Source: an uncultured Lachnospiraceae bacterium
GTDB taxonomy: Bacteria > Bacillota_A > Clostridia > Lachnospirales > Lachnospiraceae
Reading direction: 5' to 3'
Length of the DNA stretch: 64,000 bases
NCBI GenBank assembly: GCA_951801245.1
Contig: CATOMC010000004.1
Span: 1-64,000, forward strand
Numbering within the stretch: position 1 is the stretch's first letter; every line of letters begins with the position of its first letter. The position numbers and the translations under genes are program-made. The notes beneath the pieces are model-generated. The model was not told the DNA's origin and did no database searches. It saw nothing but the letters and a program-made list of their open reading frames with translations. Positions 25,201 to 34,368 of this stretch are shown here, piece by piece.

Positions 25201-25932
25201 ATGGGTATCAATCATTTGCAAAGGACAGCGCAGCATTCGCATCCGGTCAAGATGGACAGAATCAGGCAGCAAATGCAGCAAACGGATCAAAGCAGTATAG
25301 TGGATAAAAGGACGGGGGACCACGCAGATATCTCAGAGGCGGGACGTCTGGCTTTGAAAGAGAAAATGGTGCAGATGGAGAAATGGGAGCGGACTGAGGA
25401 AATAAAAGGGCTGCCATCCCTAAATTCCGGAGCCTATGGCATCATGCAGGATTTTGAAGAGATGGTAGCGGCACAGGAGGGGCCCAAAACAAATACTTTT
25501 GATGGCCATGTAGACAAGATGACGCAGGCCTATCAGATGATGAAAGAGCGAATCGAAGAAAAGTATGCGGCCCCCCAAGGACGCAAAGAGTACTATACGG
25601 CAAAAGACGGAAGCATGCAGGAACTGACCAAAGACAAAGAACTGGAAATGCTTGATGAAGCATATGAGACACACAGCCGGTTTATGGCGGCCAGCACGCA
25701 GATCTGGAGCGAACTGCAGGACTTTAAGGCGCGGATAGAATATCATTCTAATGGTGCGCAGGATAAGGCGCCTGCTTCGAAAAAGCACAGTGTGGAGATG
25801 AAGGAGCAGGCATATAATGTATTCATGTCTGCAATTGGTGGGAAGAACGAGAAAGGTTTGGCATCAATAACGCAGGAAACGAGAAAAGCTCTTAACGGTA
25901 TCTGGGATGCGATGCGGGGGATGGTAAAGTGA
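25201..25932 (+). CDS. uncharacterised cytoplasmic protein, 243 residues
   Basis: I do not recognise a domain. The protein is hydrophilic, almost wholly helical by composition, and rich in Lys, Glu, Gln and Met (about 16 Met), with no signal peptide or membrane segment. A pattern DISEAGRLALKEKM near residues 40-53 occurs in several clostridial proteins of unknown role. An AGGAGGAGAAATAA ribosome site precedes ATG 25201, which supports real translation. Neighbours on both sides are gene fragments, so context gives no help. Confidence 0.6.
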   Translation: MGINHLQRTAQHSHPVKMDRIRQQMQQTDQSSIVDKRTGDHADISEAGRLALKEKMVQMEKWERTEEIKGLPSLNSGAYGIMQDFEEMVAAQEGPKTNTFDGHVDKMTQAYQMMKERIEEKYAAPQGRKEYYTAKDGSMQELTKDKELEMLDEAYETHSRFMAASTQIWSELQDFKARIEYHSNGAQDKAPASKKHSVEMKEQAYNVFMSAIGGKNEKGLASITQETRKALNGIWDAMRGMVK

Positions 25933-25947
25933 ATTTTAGATATATGT

Positions 25948-26115
25948 CTACTTATCCAAACTACCCCGGTTCGCCCGATAATCACTCGGCGATTCACCCG
26001 TAAAATTCTTAAATACTTTCAAAAAATGTACATAGTTTGAGAAACCTGATTTTTCACAGACTTCCGTCATTTTCAGATCGGTTGTCGACAAAAGTTTAAC
26101 GGCGTAATCTATGGT
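25948..26115 (-). pseudogene. C-terminal fragment of an AraC-family regulator
   Basis: On the minus strand the sequence reads KMTEVCEKSGFSNYVHFLKV, then FKNFTGESPSDYR and a stop at 25948-25950. This is the second HTH of AraC regulators. The N-terminal domain and first HTH are missing. Confidence 0.7.
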
Positions 26116-26305
26116 GTTACATTGGGTGAAGTGGAGAGAAAAGATTAGGGCAGTGGGAAATAGCTGCCTGCAGGGGGTGGCAAAGTTCTTAAGGGAAAGG
26201 ACAGCGTTGGAGGATGTCAGGAGATTAGTGGAAGTGACAGGGGAGATTGACTTATCACAAGATGCGCTATTTCAGCAGCTTTATGTGGGGCATATGTGCT
26301 TTTGA
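26111..26305 (+). CDS. short hypothetical frame, 64 residues
   Basis: An open frame (MVLHWVKWREKIRAVG to QQLYVGHMCF) with no clear ribosome site overlaps the end of the AraC fragment. The amphipathic C-terminal half could be the tail of a larger lost protein. It may not be translated. Confidence 0.2.
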   Translation: MVLHWVKWREKIRAVGNSCLQGVAKFLRERTALEDVRRLVEVTGEIDLSQDALFQQLYVGHMCF

Positions 26306-26458
26306 GAGTATGCTCTCTGTTACTTTTACACGTTAGGTAGAAAGTGCCCTTGTCCTTGTTTTGCAGACGTTCGTCAGAAGTGATATCTGGTAAAAGTATA
26401 TTTAGTATGATATACTGGTCAAAATCAATGAGCAGTCAGCAGACAAGGAGAGAACACT

Positions 26459-27220
26459 ATGACCAACTATATATTAGAATGCTGTGTAGACAGCGTAGAA
26501 TCAGCCATCGCGGCCAAAGAAGGAGGAGCAGACCGCCTGGAACTTTGTGCGGCGCTTATGATCGGCGGCATCTCGCCGGGGATTGCACTGTTTGAACAGG
26601 TAAAAGCATGCTGCGATCTGCCGGTCCGTGTGCTTTTGCGGCCCCGATTTGGAGATTTTCTCTATACGGCACATGAGTTTCAGATCTTGAAAAGAGAGGT
26701 GGCGCTTTTTGGGCAGGCGGGCGCCGAGGGTGTGGTGATCGGATGTCTCCAGGCGGACGGCAATCTTCATATGGAGCAGATGCGTGATCTGATGGCAGAA
26801 GCGGGAGATATGAAAGTGACACTGCACCGGGCTTTTGATGTCTGCGCAGATCCCATTAGGGCTTATGGCGAGGCAGGAGAACTGGGGATTGATACGATCC
26901 TCACATCCGGACAGAAGCGGGAATGCCTGATGGGGATGCCACTGTTGAAAGAGTTATGTAAACTGCAAAAAGAGACGGGAGGGCCGCAGATTATGGCGGG
27001 GGCAGGCGTGACGCCGGATGTGATACGCCAGTTCCTTGCACAGACGGATATCACTAGCTATCATTTGTCGGCGAAGAAAGTATTGGACAGCGGGATGCAA
27101 TATCGGAAAGAGGATGTGCCCATGGGACTTCCGGTTATGGATGAATACAACATATTCAGAACAGACAGCCAGGTTGTGGCCGAGGCGAAGAAGGCGCTGC
27201 TGTACAAAGGGGAATGCTAA
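26459..27220 (+). CDS. cutC: CutC family protein
   Basis: A protein of 253 residues, a TIM-barrel of the CutC family: LECCVDSVESAIAAKEGGAD and RLELCAALMIGGISPG at the N-terminus, then RVLLRPRFGDFLY, EGVVIGCLQADG, VTLHRAFDVC, DTILTSGQK and IMAGAGVTPDVI. CutC was first linked to copper homeostasis in E. coli, but that role is disputed, so the activity is uncertain. It starts at ATG 26459 after AAGGAGAGAAC. It stands alone. This is not the choline lyase that has the same symbol. Confidence 0.9.
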   Translation: MTNYILECCVDSVESAIAAKEGGADRLELCAALMIGGISPGIALFEQVKACCDLPVRVLLRPRFGDFLYTAHEFQILKREVALFGQAGAEGVVIGCLQADGNLHMEQMRDLMAEAGDMKVTLHRAFDVCADPIRAYGEAGELGIDTILTSGQKRECLMGMPLLKELCKLQKETGGPQIMAGAGVTPDVIRQFLAQTDITSYHLSAKKVLDSGMQYRKEDVPMGLPVMDEYNIFRTDSQVVAEAKKALLYKGEC

Positions 27221-27496
27221 AAGCTCCTGATTTCCCCACAGTCAATAAAATATAAATTTTTTATTTTTTGAAACTTTTTGTGAATCAGAGAAATCTATAT
27301 TATAAAAGAATAAATCACAAAGGTGTATACCCGTTATGAAACCAATATTATTTTTGGAAAAGCCGGACTGCCATGGAAAGAGAAAGATGGTTCTTCTGGA
27401 TACGGACAGGTAGAGAGAGGAGGAAATATATTACGGGAAAGATCATTCACAACCGTGGGTTCAAACGGGTCATGCGCAGTGTGGAAGGAGTGTAAA

Positions 27497-28123
27497 ATGA
27501 GAAAAAATTTAAAAGGTACAGCAGCGATTATTTTGAGTTTGGTTATGACGGGAGTGATTTTGACAGGATGTGGAGATCTTTCTCAGCCTAAACAGGATAC
27601 CAGTCAGGAGATCTCTACGGAGGTATCCCAGGAAGATGGGCAGGAGCCGGAAGCAAAAGCAGAGGAAGAGATCGTAGAAAAGCAGGAGGAAGAATCCATA
27701 GAAACAAAAGAGGAAGAACCTGCGGAAGAGACATCGGACAAGGTGGAGGGAAGTACAGATGCCGCGCAGGCAGGAACAGTGTATGAAGATAATTTTGAAG
27801 TAGACAGTGAAGCAGCCAAAGAATTTGCCTTGCAGGTAAAAGAGGCAGCCGCGCAAAAAGATTTGGAAGCGCTGGCAGCGTTGACGGCATTCCCGGTCTA
27901 TGTAGGACTGCCGGGTGTGGATGTGGTAGAAACGAAAGAAGCGTTCTTGGAACTGGGGGCAGAAGCCGTGTTTACGGATGGATTGTTGGAATCTGTTGAA
28001 GCGGCTGATATAGACAATTTTCAGCCTAGCATGGCAGGGTTTTCCATCTCGGACGGAGGGTCCGCAAATATAAACTTTGGCGTTGTGGACGGCGTGCTGG
28101 CGATTAACGGAATTAATTACTAG
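27497..28123 (+). CDS. lipoprotein with acidic linker and small C-terminal domain
   Basis: A protein of 208 residues. The signal peptide ends in the lipobox VILTGC (Cys about residue 24). An extremely Glu-rich linker (about 30-95) leads to a compact domain of about 110 residues (FALQVKEAAAQKDLEALAAL, FPVYVGLPGVDVVETKEAF, INFGVVDGVLAINGINY). AAGGAG (27485-27490) supports ATG 27497; in-frame codons further upstream are not needed. The domain resembles small NTF2-like surface domains, but I cannot name it. It is probably anchored to the membrane and facing the wall. Confidence 0.7.
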   Translation: MRKNLKGTAAIILSLVMTGVILTGCGDLSQPKQDTSQEISTEVSQEDGQEPEAKAEEEIVEKQEEESIETKEEEPAEETSDKVEGSTDAAQAGTVYEDNFEVDSEAAKEFALQVKEAAAQKDLEALAALTAFPVYVGLPGVDVVETKEAFLELGAEAVFTDGLLESVEAADIDNFQPSMAGFSISDGGSANINFGVVDGVLAINGINY

Positions 28124-28133
28124 GATGTGATCA

Positions 28134-28185
28134 CTGCTGTAAGAGAGTGTAACGGAAGCGTTTCTCCTTTACAGCAGTTATTTAT
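28134..28185 (+). terminator. terminator after the lipoprotein gene
   Basis: CTGCTGTAA pairs with TTACAGCAG, with a partly paired interior (GAGAG...CTCC), followed by TTATTTATT. Confidence 0.6.
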
Positions 28186-28285
28186 TGGAAGAAGCTAAGG
28201 TGTCAGGGAAAGTTGACAGCAATGGATATTTCCGATACTATTTAAGAAATTTGATATATCATGTAAGAGGAGATGGAGAGAGATT

Positions 28286-29092
28286 ATGAAAAAATTTAGT
28301 GTAAAAGCCGCAGGCATTTTATGTTTGGGCCTGCTATTGTTCGGCGGTGCTGTCAGCCCGGTGAATGCGGCGGAGGCTAAGGCGTCACAGGTTGAAAGCG
28401 TGGCAGTTGATACAAGGCCCGATTATGTACTTTATGTAAACCGAACATTGAACTGCGTTACGGTCATGCAACAAAATCCGGAAGGAACGCTGACACCGGT
28501 CAAGGAAATGGTCTGTTCCTGTGGCAAGGAAGGTTCTGATACCCCGGAGGGCACCTTTAAGACTTCTAATTATTATGAATGGCGTAAAATGGTAGACAAT
28601 ACATATGGCAGATATGCGGTGCGCTTCCATGGTCAGATTCTCTTTCATTCAGTGCCGTACATAGAGGAATCTCCGGACACTTTGGAATGGGAAGAGTTCA
28701 ATAAACTGGGGCAGAATGCATCTCTTGGCTGTGTCAGATTATCCGTCAAGGATGCCAAATGGATTTATGACAACTGCAAACAGGGAACCACCGTGGTGGT
28801 ATACTCCGGCAATGAAAAAGTCGGAGGACTTGAGAAGCCGGTTGCAGTAAAAATAGACGTGAATTCCCCTTATCGGGTGTGGGACCCCACAGATATGGAT
28901 CCCTATAATCCATGGATAGCAGCGAACGCAGAATATGTTCCCTTTGCCGGCGGCATAGATGAATTTGATTATGTTGCATATGCAGACAGATATCAGGATT
29001 TAAAAGAAGTTTTTGGCTATGATAAAGAGGCATTATATGAGCATTATGTCACTTGCGGAATCAAAGAGAAGAGAATAGCGGTTTCTTATTAA
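28286..29092 (+). CDS. L,D-transpeptidase (YkuD family), secreted
   Basis: A protein of 268 residues. A signal peptide (about 1-29, ending VNAAEA) is followed by a YkuD catalytic domain (about 45-190): the conserved His121 in ILFHSVPY and nucleophile Cys149 in SLGCVRLS. Such enzymes form 3-3 cross-links or attach proteins to peptidoglycan. After the domain a module FDYVAYADRYQDLKEVFGYD, ending HYVTCGIKEKR, matches a roughly 35-residue element common at the ends of secreted clostridial proteins, perhaps for wall attachment. The start has GTAAGAGGAGATGG upstream. It is a single-gene unit with its own terminator. Confidence 0.9.
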   Translation: MKKFSVKAAGILCLGLLLFGGAVSPVNAAEAKASQVESVAVDTRPDYVLYVNRTLNCVTVMQQNPEGTLTPVKEMVCSCGKEGSDTPEGTFKTSNYYEWRKMVDNTYGRYAVRFHGQILFHSVPYIEESPDTLEWEEFNKLGQNASLGCVRLSVKDAKWIYDNCKQGTTVVVYSGNEKVGGLEKPVAVKIDVNSPYRVWDPTDMDPYNPWIAANAEYVPFAGGIDEFDYVAYADRYQDLKEVFGYDKEALYEHYVTCGIKEKRIAVSY

Positions 29093-29127
29093 ATTAAATG
29101 GCGGTCAGGGTGCAGACAGAAGTCCGG

Positions 29128-29204
29128 CACAGGTAATGCCTCGCACATCAATTTACACGGAACATGATTTCGTGGTGGATTGTGCGTGGATACCTGTGTT
29201 TTTT
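29128..29204 (+). terminator. long-stem terminator after the L,D-transpeptidase
   Basis: CACAGGTA (29128-29135) pairs with TACCTGTG (29191-29198), with an inner CGCACA/TGTGCG pairing, and is followed by six T. Confidence 0.65.
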
Positions 29205-29309
29205 GTATGCAGTTTTATCTATTTTGTAACAATATACAAAAGTTTCACTTAAATATATAAAAATCCCACTTTTGTGAAATCGTAATATATTTTGGGCACA
29301 CAGTTTGAT

Positions 29310-29338
29310 TTACACGTATCCGATACGCATTTTATAAT
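29310..29338 (+). promoter_or_regulatory. promoter with a palindromic operator for the galactoside operon
   Basis: TTACAC (29310-29315) and TATAAT (29333-29338) are spaced by 17 nt. The spacer contains the perfect palindrome CGTATCCGATACG (29315-29327). Its position between -35 and -10 suggests a repressor or regulator site. Confidence 0.5.
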
Positions 29339-29429
29339 AATTTCACCAATTTGTGTTAGATGCATAGAGACTTGGTCCGGACAGATTTCTATACATTGCA
29401 GAGCAAAATATGAGAAAAGGAGAAGATAT

Positions 29430-31223
29430 ATGAAAAAGGTACATATAACTGCTATTGTTCTTTCCATACTGCTAATGTTGTTTGTGACTGGGTGCGGACC
29501 AAAGGATGATAAAGTTCATCTCACCTTCCAGATATGGGATGTCTATCAACGCCCAGGCATGCAGGCAATGTGTGATGCTTATACAGAACAGCATCCTGAT
29601 GTAGTGATTGAAGTGCAGGCTACCAGTTGGAACGAGTATTGGACAAAACTGGAAGCGGCGGCAGAGAGTAATACTTTGCCGGATATCTTCTGGATGCATA
29701 CCAATCAGCTTCTGTATTATGCGGATTTTGGAATGCTGGCAGAGGTGACGCATCTCTATGATGATGTAGACCCTGATTATTATGAAAAGCATTTTTCGGA
29801 GATTTCCCGCAACAATGCCAGCGGCAGTGACGGGAAGCTGTATGGAGTTCCCAAAGATAAAGATAACGGGCATCTGGTATATAACAAGGAAATGTTTGAC
29901 GCGGCTGATGTTGCGTATCCGGATGATGACTGGACGTGGGATGATCTGATCAGTGCTTCTGAAAAGATTTATAATACCACCGGTAAATATGGTTTTATGG
30001 CTTATAATGATGATCAGCTTGGTTATTGACCATTTGTTTATCAGGCAGGAGGTTATATCTTAAATGAGGATAAAACGGCAGCCGGATATACGCAGCCGGC
30101 TTCCGTCAAAGGTATGGAGTTTTATGTAGGGATGCAGGATTATGATTGGTGCCCGACACAGACGTATTTTACGGAAACGACTCCCGGAACAGCATTTTTT
30201 TCGGAGATTGGAGCCATGTACATAGAAGGCAATTGGAATCTGCCTCAGTTAATGGAAAACTATCCGGAAATGCGAGGAAAATGGGACATTGCCAAACTTC
30301 CCAAATGTCCGGATCCGCTTAGTGGCGATGGACGGGCGACCATGTCTAATGGATTGTGTTATTCTACAGGTGCTCATGGGAAGAAACTGGATGCGGCGCT
30401 GGATGTTATCAAATATTTTGGGACAGAAGAAGCGCAGCGCATTCAGGGAGAGAACGGAGCCGCTATTCCAGCGTATTTGGGAACAGAGGAAACCTGGCGC
30501 AGTGCATTTGATGTATATGATGAAAAGTTGAATCTGGATGTTTGGAGAGCTACCGGTAATACGCTGCTGTTTTGTATCTTGACGGTTCCTGTTGGTATAT
30601 TTTTATCCCTGATGGTAGCTATACTTTTGAATGCAAGGGTCAAATTCAAAGGAGGGTTCCGGACGATATTCTTCCTGCCTATGGTCTGTGCACCTGCGGC
30701 GATTACCATGGTATGGCGCTGGATATTTAATAGCGAGTATGGTATCCTCAATCAGATTCTGGGTACGCGTATTGCCTGGGTTACGGATGCTCATGTGGCT
30801 TTGATTTCATGTGCTATTGTAGCGGTCTGGAGTGCTATTGGTTATGATGCGGTTTTGCTGCTGTTCGGGTTACAGAACATTTCCAAATCTTATTATGAAG
30901 CGGCATCGATCGATGGAGCCAGTAAGATTACGCAGTTTATGAAAATTACACTGCCGATGATTTCTCCGACACTGTTCGTGACCATGATCATGCGTCTGAT
31001 GACTTCGTTGAAGGTATATGATCTGATTTATATGATGGTAGAGGAGACGAACCCGGCATTGACCAGTGTACAAAGTCTTATATATCTGTTCTATCGGGAA
31101 TCATTCGTGGCAGGAAGCCGCGGTTCCGGTTCAGCGATAGCTGTCTGGACGGTATTGATTATTGGTGTTGTCACTATCATTCAATTCATTGGTCAGAAAA
31201 AATGGGTCAATTATGAAGTCTAA
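29430..31223 (+). pseudogene. sugar-binding lipoprotein with in-frame TGA, fused to an ABC permease (MalF type)
   Basis: From MKKVHITAIVLSILLMLF with lipobox FVTGC the frame encodes an extracellular solute-binding protein. At 30027-30029 a TGA replaces the Trp expected in GYWPFVYQAGG. The same frame continues past the stop (YILNEDKTAAGYTQPASVKG, GAMYIEGNWNLPQL, GTEEAQRIQGENG). At about nucleotide 30540 it passes, in frame, from EKLNLDV to WRATGNTLLFCILTVPVG, the first part of a MalF/UgpA permease, and runs to its normal end (EAASIDGASKITQFMKITLP is the EAA loop). The C-terminus of the binding protein and the permease N-terminus have been deleted. The ATG follows AAAAGGAGAAG. Confidence 0.85.
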
Positions 31224-31237
31224 GGAGGGATAAATTA

Positions 31238-32077
31238 ATGCAAAACAGATCGATGGAAAATACGAAACGTACCAGCACAATCATCACTTATGCAGCGCTC
31301 ATTTTCGGCTCCATTATTATGATATTCCCTTTCGCGTGGATGATTCTGACGAGTTCTAAAACAGTGTCAGAAAGTATGCAGATTCCGCCTGCAATTTTTC
31401 CCAGTCAGCTCATGACGGATAATTTCGCAGAGGCGCTTGCAAGTCTGCCCTTTGTAAATATGTACCTAAATACAATATTGATGATTGTATTCAGGGTTCT
31501 CTTTGCAGTGCTTTTCAGTTCTATGGCAGGTTATGCATTTGCCAAATTGAAATTTAAAGGCAAAAATTTTCTGTTTGGTATCGTATTGATGCAGATGATG
31601 CTTCCCAGCCAGATATTTATCATTCCGCAGTATCAGATGGTTGCGAAGCTGGGATTTGCAAATTCTATAGCGGCGCTGGTGTTTCCTGGTCTTGTCAGTG
31701 CGTTTGGAACTTTTTTCCTGCGGCAATCATATTTGGCTATTCCGGAAGAAGTAGGAGAGGCAGCTTATCTGGACGGATGCAATCAATGGCAGACATTTAC
31801 CAAAATTATGTTTCCGCTGACACACTCATCCGTGGCTGCACTGACTGTTTTCACTGCAGTGTTTGCATATAGCGATTTGATGTGGCCGTTGGTGGTGAAC
31901 TCAGATTTGAAGATGATGACTTTATCTTCCGGTCTGGCAACATTAAGAGGTCAGTTTTCCACCAATTTTCCGGTGCTGATGGCGGGGAGCCTGCTTGCTA
32001 TGCTGCCCATGGTTGTCTTGTATCTGTTCTTCCAGAAGCAGTTTATCGAAGGTATTGCCATGACTGGCGGTAAATAA
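31238..32077 (+). CDS. carbohydrate ABC transporter permease (MalG/RafG type)
   Basis: A protein of 279 residues with six helices. The EAA loop EAAYLDGCNQWQTFTKIMFP lies near residues 170-190, and the family-typical start (IFGSIIMIFPFAWMILTSSK) and end (QKQFIEGIAMTGGK) are present. AAGGAGG precedes the start, 14 nt after the chimeric gene upstream. It is the second permease of a galactoside uptake system. Its partner subunits are broken and, as usual for this family, no ATPase is encoded nearby; a shared MsmX-type ATPase would be needed. Confidence 0.88.
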   Translation: MQNRSMENTKRTSTIITYAALIFGSIIMIFPFAWMILTSSKTVSESMQIPPAIFPSQLMTDNFAEALASLPFVNMYLNTILMIVFRVLFAVLFSSMAGYAFAKLKFKGKNFLFGIVLMQMMLPSQIFIIPQYQMVAKLGFANSIAALVFPGLVSAFGTFFLRQSYLAIPEEVGEAAYLDGCNQWQTFTKIMFPLTHSSVAALTVFTAVFAYSDLMWPLVVNSDLKMMTLSSGLATLRGQFSTNFPVLMAGSLLAMLPMVVLYLFFQKQFIEGIAMTGGK

Positions 32078-32101
32078 TACATACGTTATTTTCTGTGATT
32101 A

Positions 32102-32135
32102 ACAGCTCCGGAAGACAAGTATTCTCCGGAGCTGT
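32102..32135. terminator. hairpin between permease and alpha-galactosidase
   Basis: ACAGCTCCGGA (32102-32112) pairs perfectly with TCCGGAGCTGT (32125-32135). There is no T-run, so it may be an mRNA processing or stabilising hairpin rather than a full terminator. Confidence 0.45.
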
Positions 32136-32175
32136 CAGAGAATAAGTCTTAGACCATATATAAGGAGATAGTCCT

Positions 32176-34368
32176 ATGATTTTATACGATGAACAAAACC
32201 AGTTGTTTACACTGCGTACCCGTAATACGGTATATCAAATGAAAGTGGATCACTATAAGGTATTATTACACATTTATTATGGCTCCTATATTGAAAACAG
32301 TGATTTGTCCGGTTTGATACAATGTGCCAATTACAGCTTTTCGCCGAATCCAAATGAAGCCGGAATGGATCGTACATATTCTCTTGATGTCATGCCGCAG
32401 GAGTATTCTACCTGTGGAGTAGGGGATTTTCGATTGCCATCCATTGAATTAGAACTGCCTAACGGGAGTCATTCGGCGGATTTAAGGTATCTGGGATATG
32501 ATTTGCAGAAGGGAAAATATGATTTGCCGCAATTGCCAGCTTTTTATGGCACCGAAGAGGATGCGGAGACACTGATCCTCCATATGGAAGATCAGGCGGC
32601 AAATGTAACGGTAGATTTGTATTATGGCGTTTTTGAGGAATTTGATTTGATTACCCGCGCAGTAAAAGTTGAGAATCATGGCAGGGAAACCATCCGCCTG
32701 TGCAGGTGTGCTTCGCTTTGTCTGGATTTTTTAAGGTCCGATATGGATTTCATTACATTTAATGGGCACCATTTGATGGAACGCTGCTTTGACCGCGGCC
32801 CACTGCGCGCCGGTGTCCAGAGTGTGGGCAGTATAAGAGGAGCCTCCAGTCATCAGCACAATCCATTTGTCATGCTTAGTGACCAGAGTGCCGGAGAGGA
32901 TACCGGTTTGTGTTATGGGGCTATGCTTCTATATAGTGGTAACTTTGAGGCAGCAGTAGAGTGCAGTCAATATGATAACAGCCGGCTTGTTATGGGAATC
33001 AATCCCAGCCATTTCTGCTGGTCGTTGGAGCCGGGTGAATTCTTTACATCTCCGGAAGTAGCATTGATCTGCTCAACAGAAGGTTTCGGGCAGATGAGCA
33101 GACAGTTTCATCGTGCTATTTTAAAACACTTACTGCGTGATCCATATGCGCATAAACGGAAACCCGTCCTGATCAATAATTGGGAAGCTACCTATTTTGA
33201 TTTTACGACGGAAAAGCTGGTGAGTATTGCAAAAGAAGCTTCAGAATTAGGAATCGAATTGTTTGTCATGGATGATGGGTGGTTTGGAGACCGTGACGAT
33301 GATAACAGAGGTCTTAGCGACTGGTGGGTGAATGAGACAAAGCTGCCTGGAGGTGTGGAAAATCTTGCTGACAAAATACATGATATGGGAATGGTGTTTG
33401 GTATCTGGATAGAACCGGAGATGGTCAATGAAAACAGCAATCTCTACCGTGAACATCCTGATTGGGTGCTCCAAATACCGGGAAGGGCGCCGGCCAGAGG
33501 ACGGGGACAGCTCGTGCTGGATTTTTCACGCAGGGAAATACGTGATCACATTTACAAGCAACTGCAGAACGTATTTTCTAATGCACCTATTGCCTATATT
33601 AAGTGGGATATGAACAGGAGCCTGACAGATGTATGGTCAGCGGCATTGCCTGCAAGACGCCAGGGTGAAGTCTATCACAGGTATGTATTGGGTGTCTATG
33701 ATCTTCTGGAACGGATTCGCAGAGATTATCCGCAGATTCTCATAGAAGGATGTTGCGGAGGCGGTGGTAGGTTTGATGGCGGAATGCTTTATTATACACC
33801 TCAGATCTGGTGCAGCGATGATACGGATGCGATTGACAGGCTGCGGATTCAATATGGTACTTCATTCTGTTATCCGCCTTGTACCATGGGAGCACATGTC
33901 TCCGCGGTGCCAAATGAGCAAAACGGAAGAATCACACCCATGAAGACGCGGGGAATTGTTGCAATGAGTGGAGCATTTGGCTATGAAATGGATTTAAGCA
34001 AATGTTCAGAGACAGAGAAAAAAGAAATCCGCCAGCAGGTGGAAACCTATAAACTGCGTTATGATCTGATCAGCAAAGGAGATTATTATCGGTTAAGCAG
34101 TCCTTTTGAAAATGATTTGTTTACAGCATGGGAACATGTATCCATGGATAAAAGAGAGGCACTGGTTTCTCTGGTGACCGGTAGTACACGCCTGGCATCA
34201 CCTTTTAGCAGAGTATATCTAAAAGGACTGGATCCTTCCCTGAAATATCAGGTTAATGGCGGGGAAGAGGTTTACAGCGGTGCAACGCTGATGCAGGCGG
34301 GGTATCCTCTTCCGGCATTGAAAGAAGATTATCAGTCAATGCAGTTTTATCTTGTAGCGAAAGAATGA
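32176..34368 (+). CDS. alpha-galactosidase, GH36 family
   Basis: A protein of 730 residues, full length for the family. The N-terminal beta-sandwich is followed by the TIM barrel with FVMDDGWFGDRDDDN, FGIWIEPEMVNENS, the catalytic nucleophile Asp478 in IKWDMNRS, CCGGGGRFDGGMLYY and the acid/base pair region WCSDDTDAIDR (Asp548/549). It hydrolyses alpha-1,6-galactosides such as melibiose and raffinose. There is no signal peptide, so it acts in the cytoplasm after uptake. It follows the permease gene, and the last 33 nt overlap the convergent AraC gene that probably controls the locus. AAGGAGATAG precedes the start. Confidence 0.93.
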   Translation: MILYDEQNQLFTLRTRNTVYQMKVDHYKVLLHIYYGSYIENSDLSGLIQCANYSFSPNPNEAGMDRTYSLDVMPQEYSTCGVGDFRLPSIELELPNGSHSADLRYLGYDLQKGKYDLPQLPAFYGTEEDAETLILHMEDQAANVTVDLYYGVFEEFDLITRAVKVENHGRETIRLCRCASLCLDFLRSDMDFITFNGHHLMERCFDRGPLRAGVQSVGSIRGASSHQHNPFVMLSDQSAGEDTGLCYGAMLLYSGNFEAAVECSQYDNSRLVMGINPSHFCWSLEPGEFFTSPEVALICSTEGFGQMSRQFHRAILKHLLRDPYAHKRKPVLINNWEATYFDFTTEKLVSIAKEASELGIELFVMDDGWFGDRDDDNRGLSDWWVNETKLPGGVENLADKIHDMGMVFGIWIEPEMVNENSNLYREHPDWVLQIPGRAPARGRGQLVLDFSRREIRDHIYKQLQNVFSNAPIAYIKWDMNRSLTDVWSAALPARRQGEVYHRYVLGVYDLLERIRRDYPQILIEGCCGGGGRFDGGMLYYTPQIWCSDDTDAIDRLRIQYGTSFCYPPCTMGAHVSAVPNEQNGRITPMKTRGIVAMSGAFGYEMDLSKCSETEKKEIRQQVETYKLRYDLISKGDYYRLSSPFENDLFTAWEHVSMDKREALVSLVTGSTRLASPFSRVYLKGLDPSLKYQVNGGEEVYSGATLMQAGYPLPALKEDYQSMQFYLVAKE

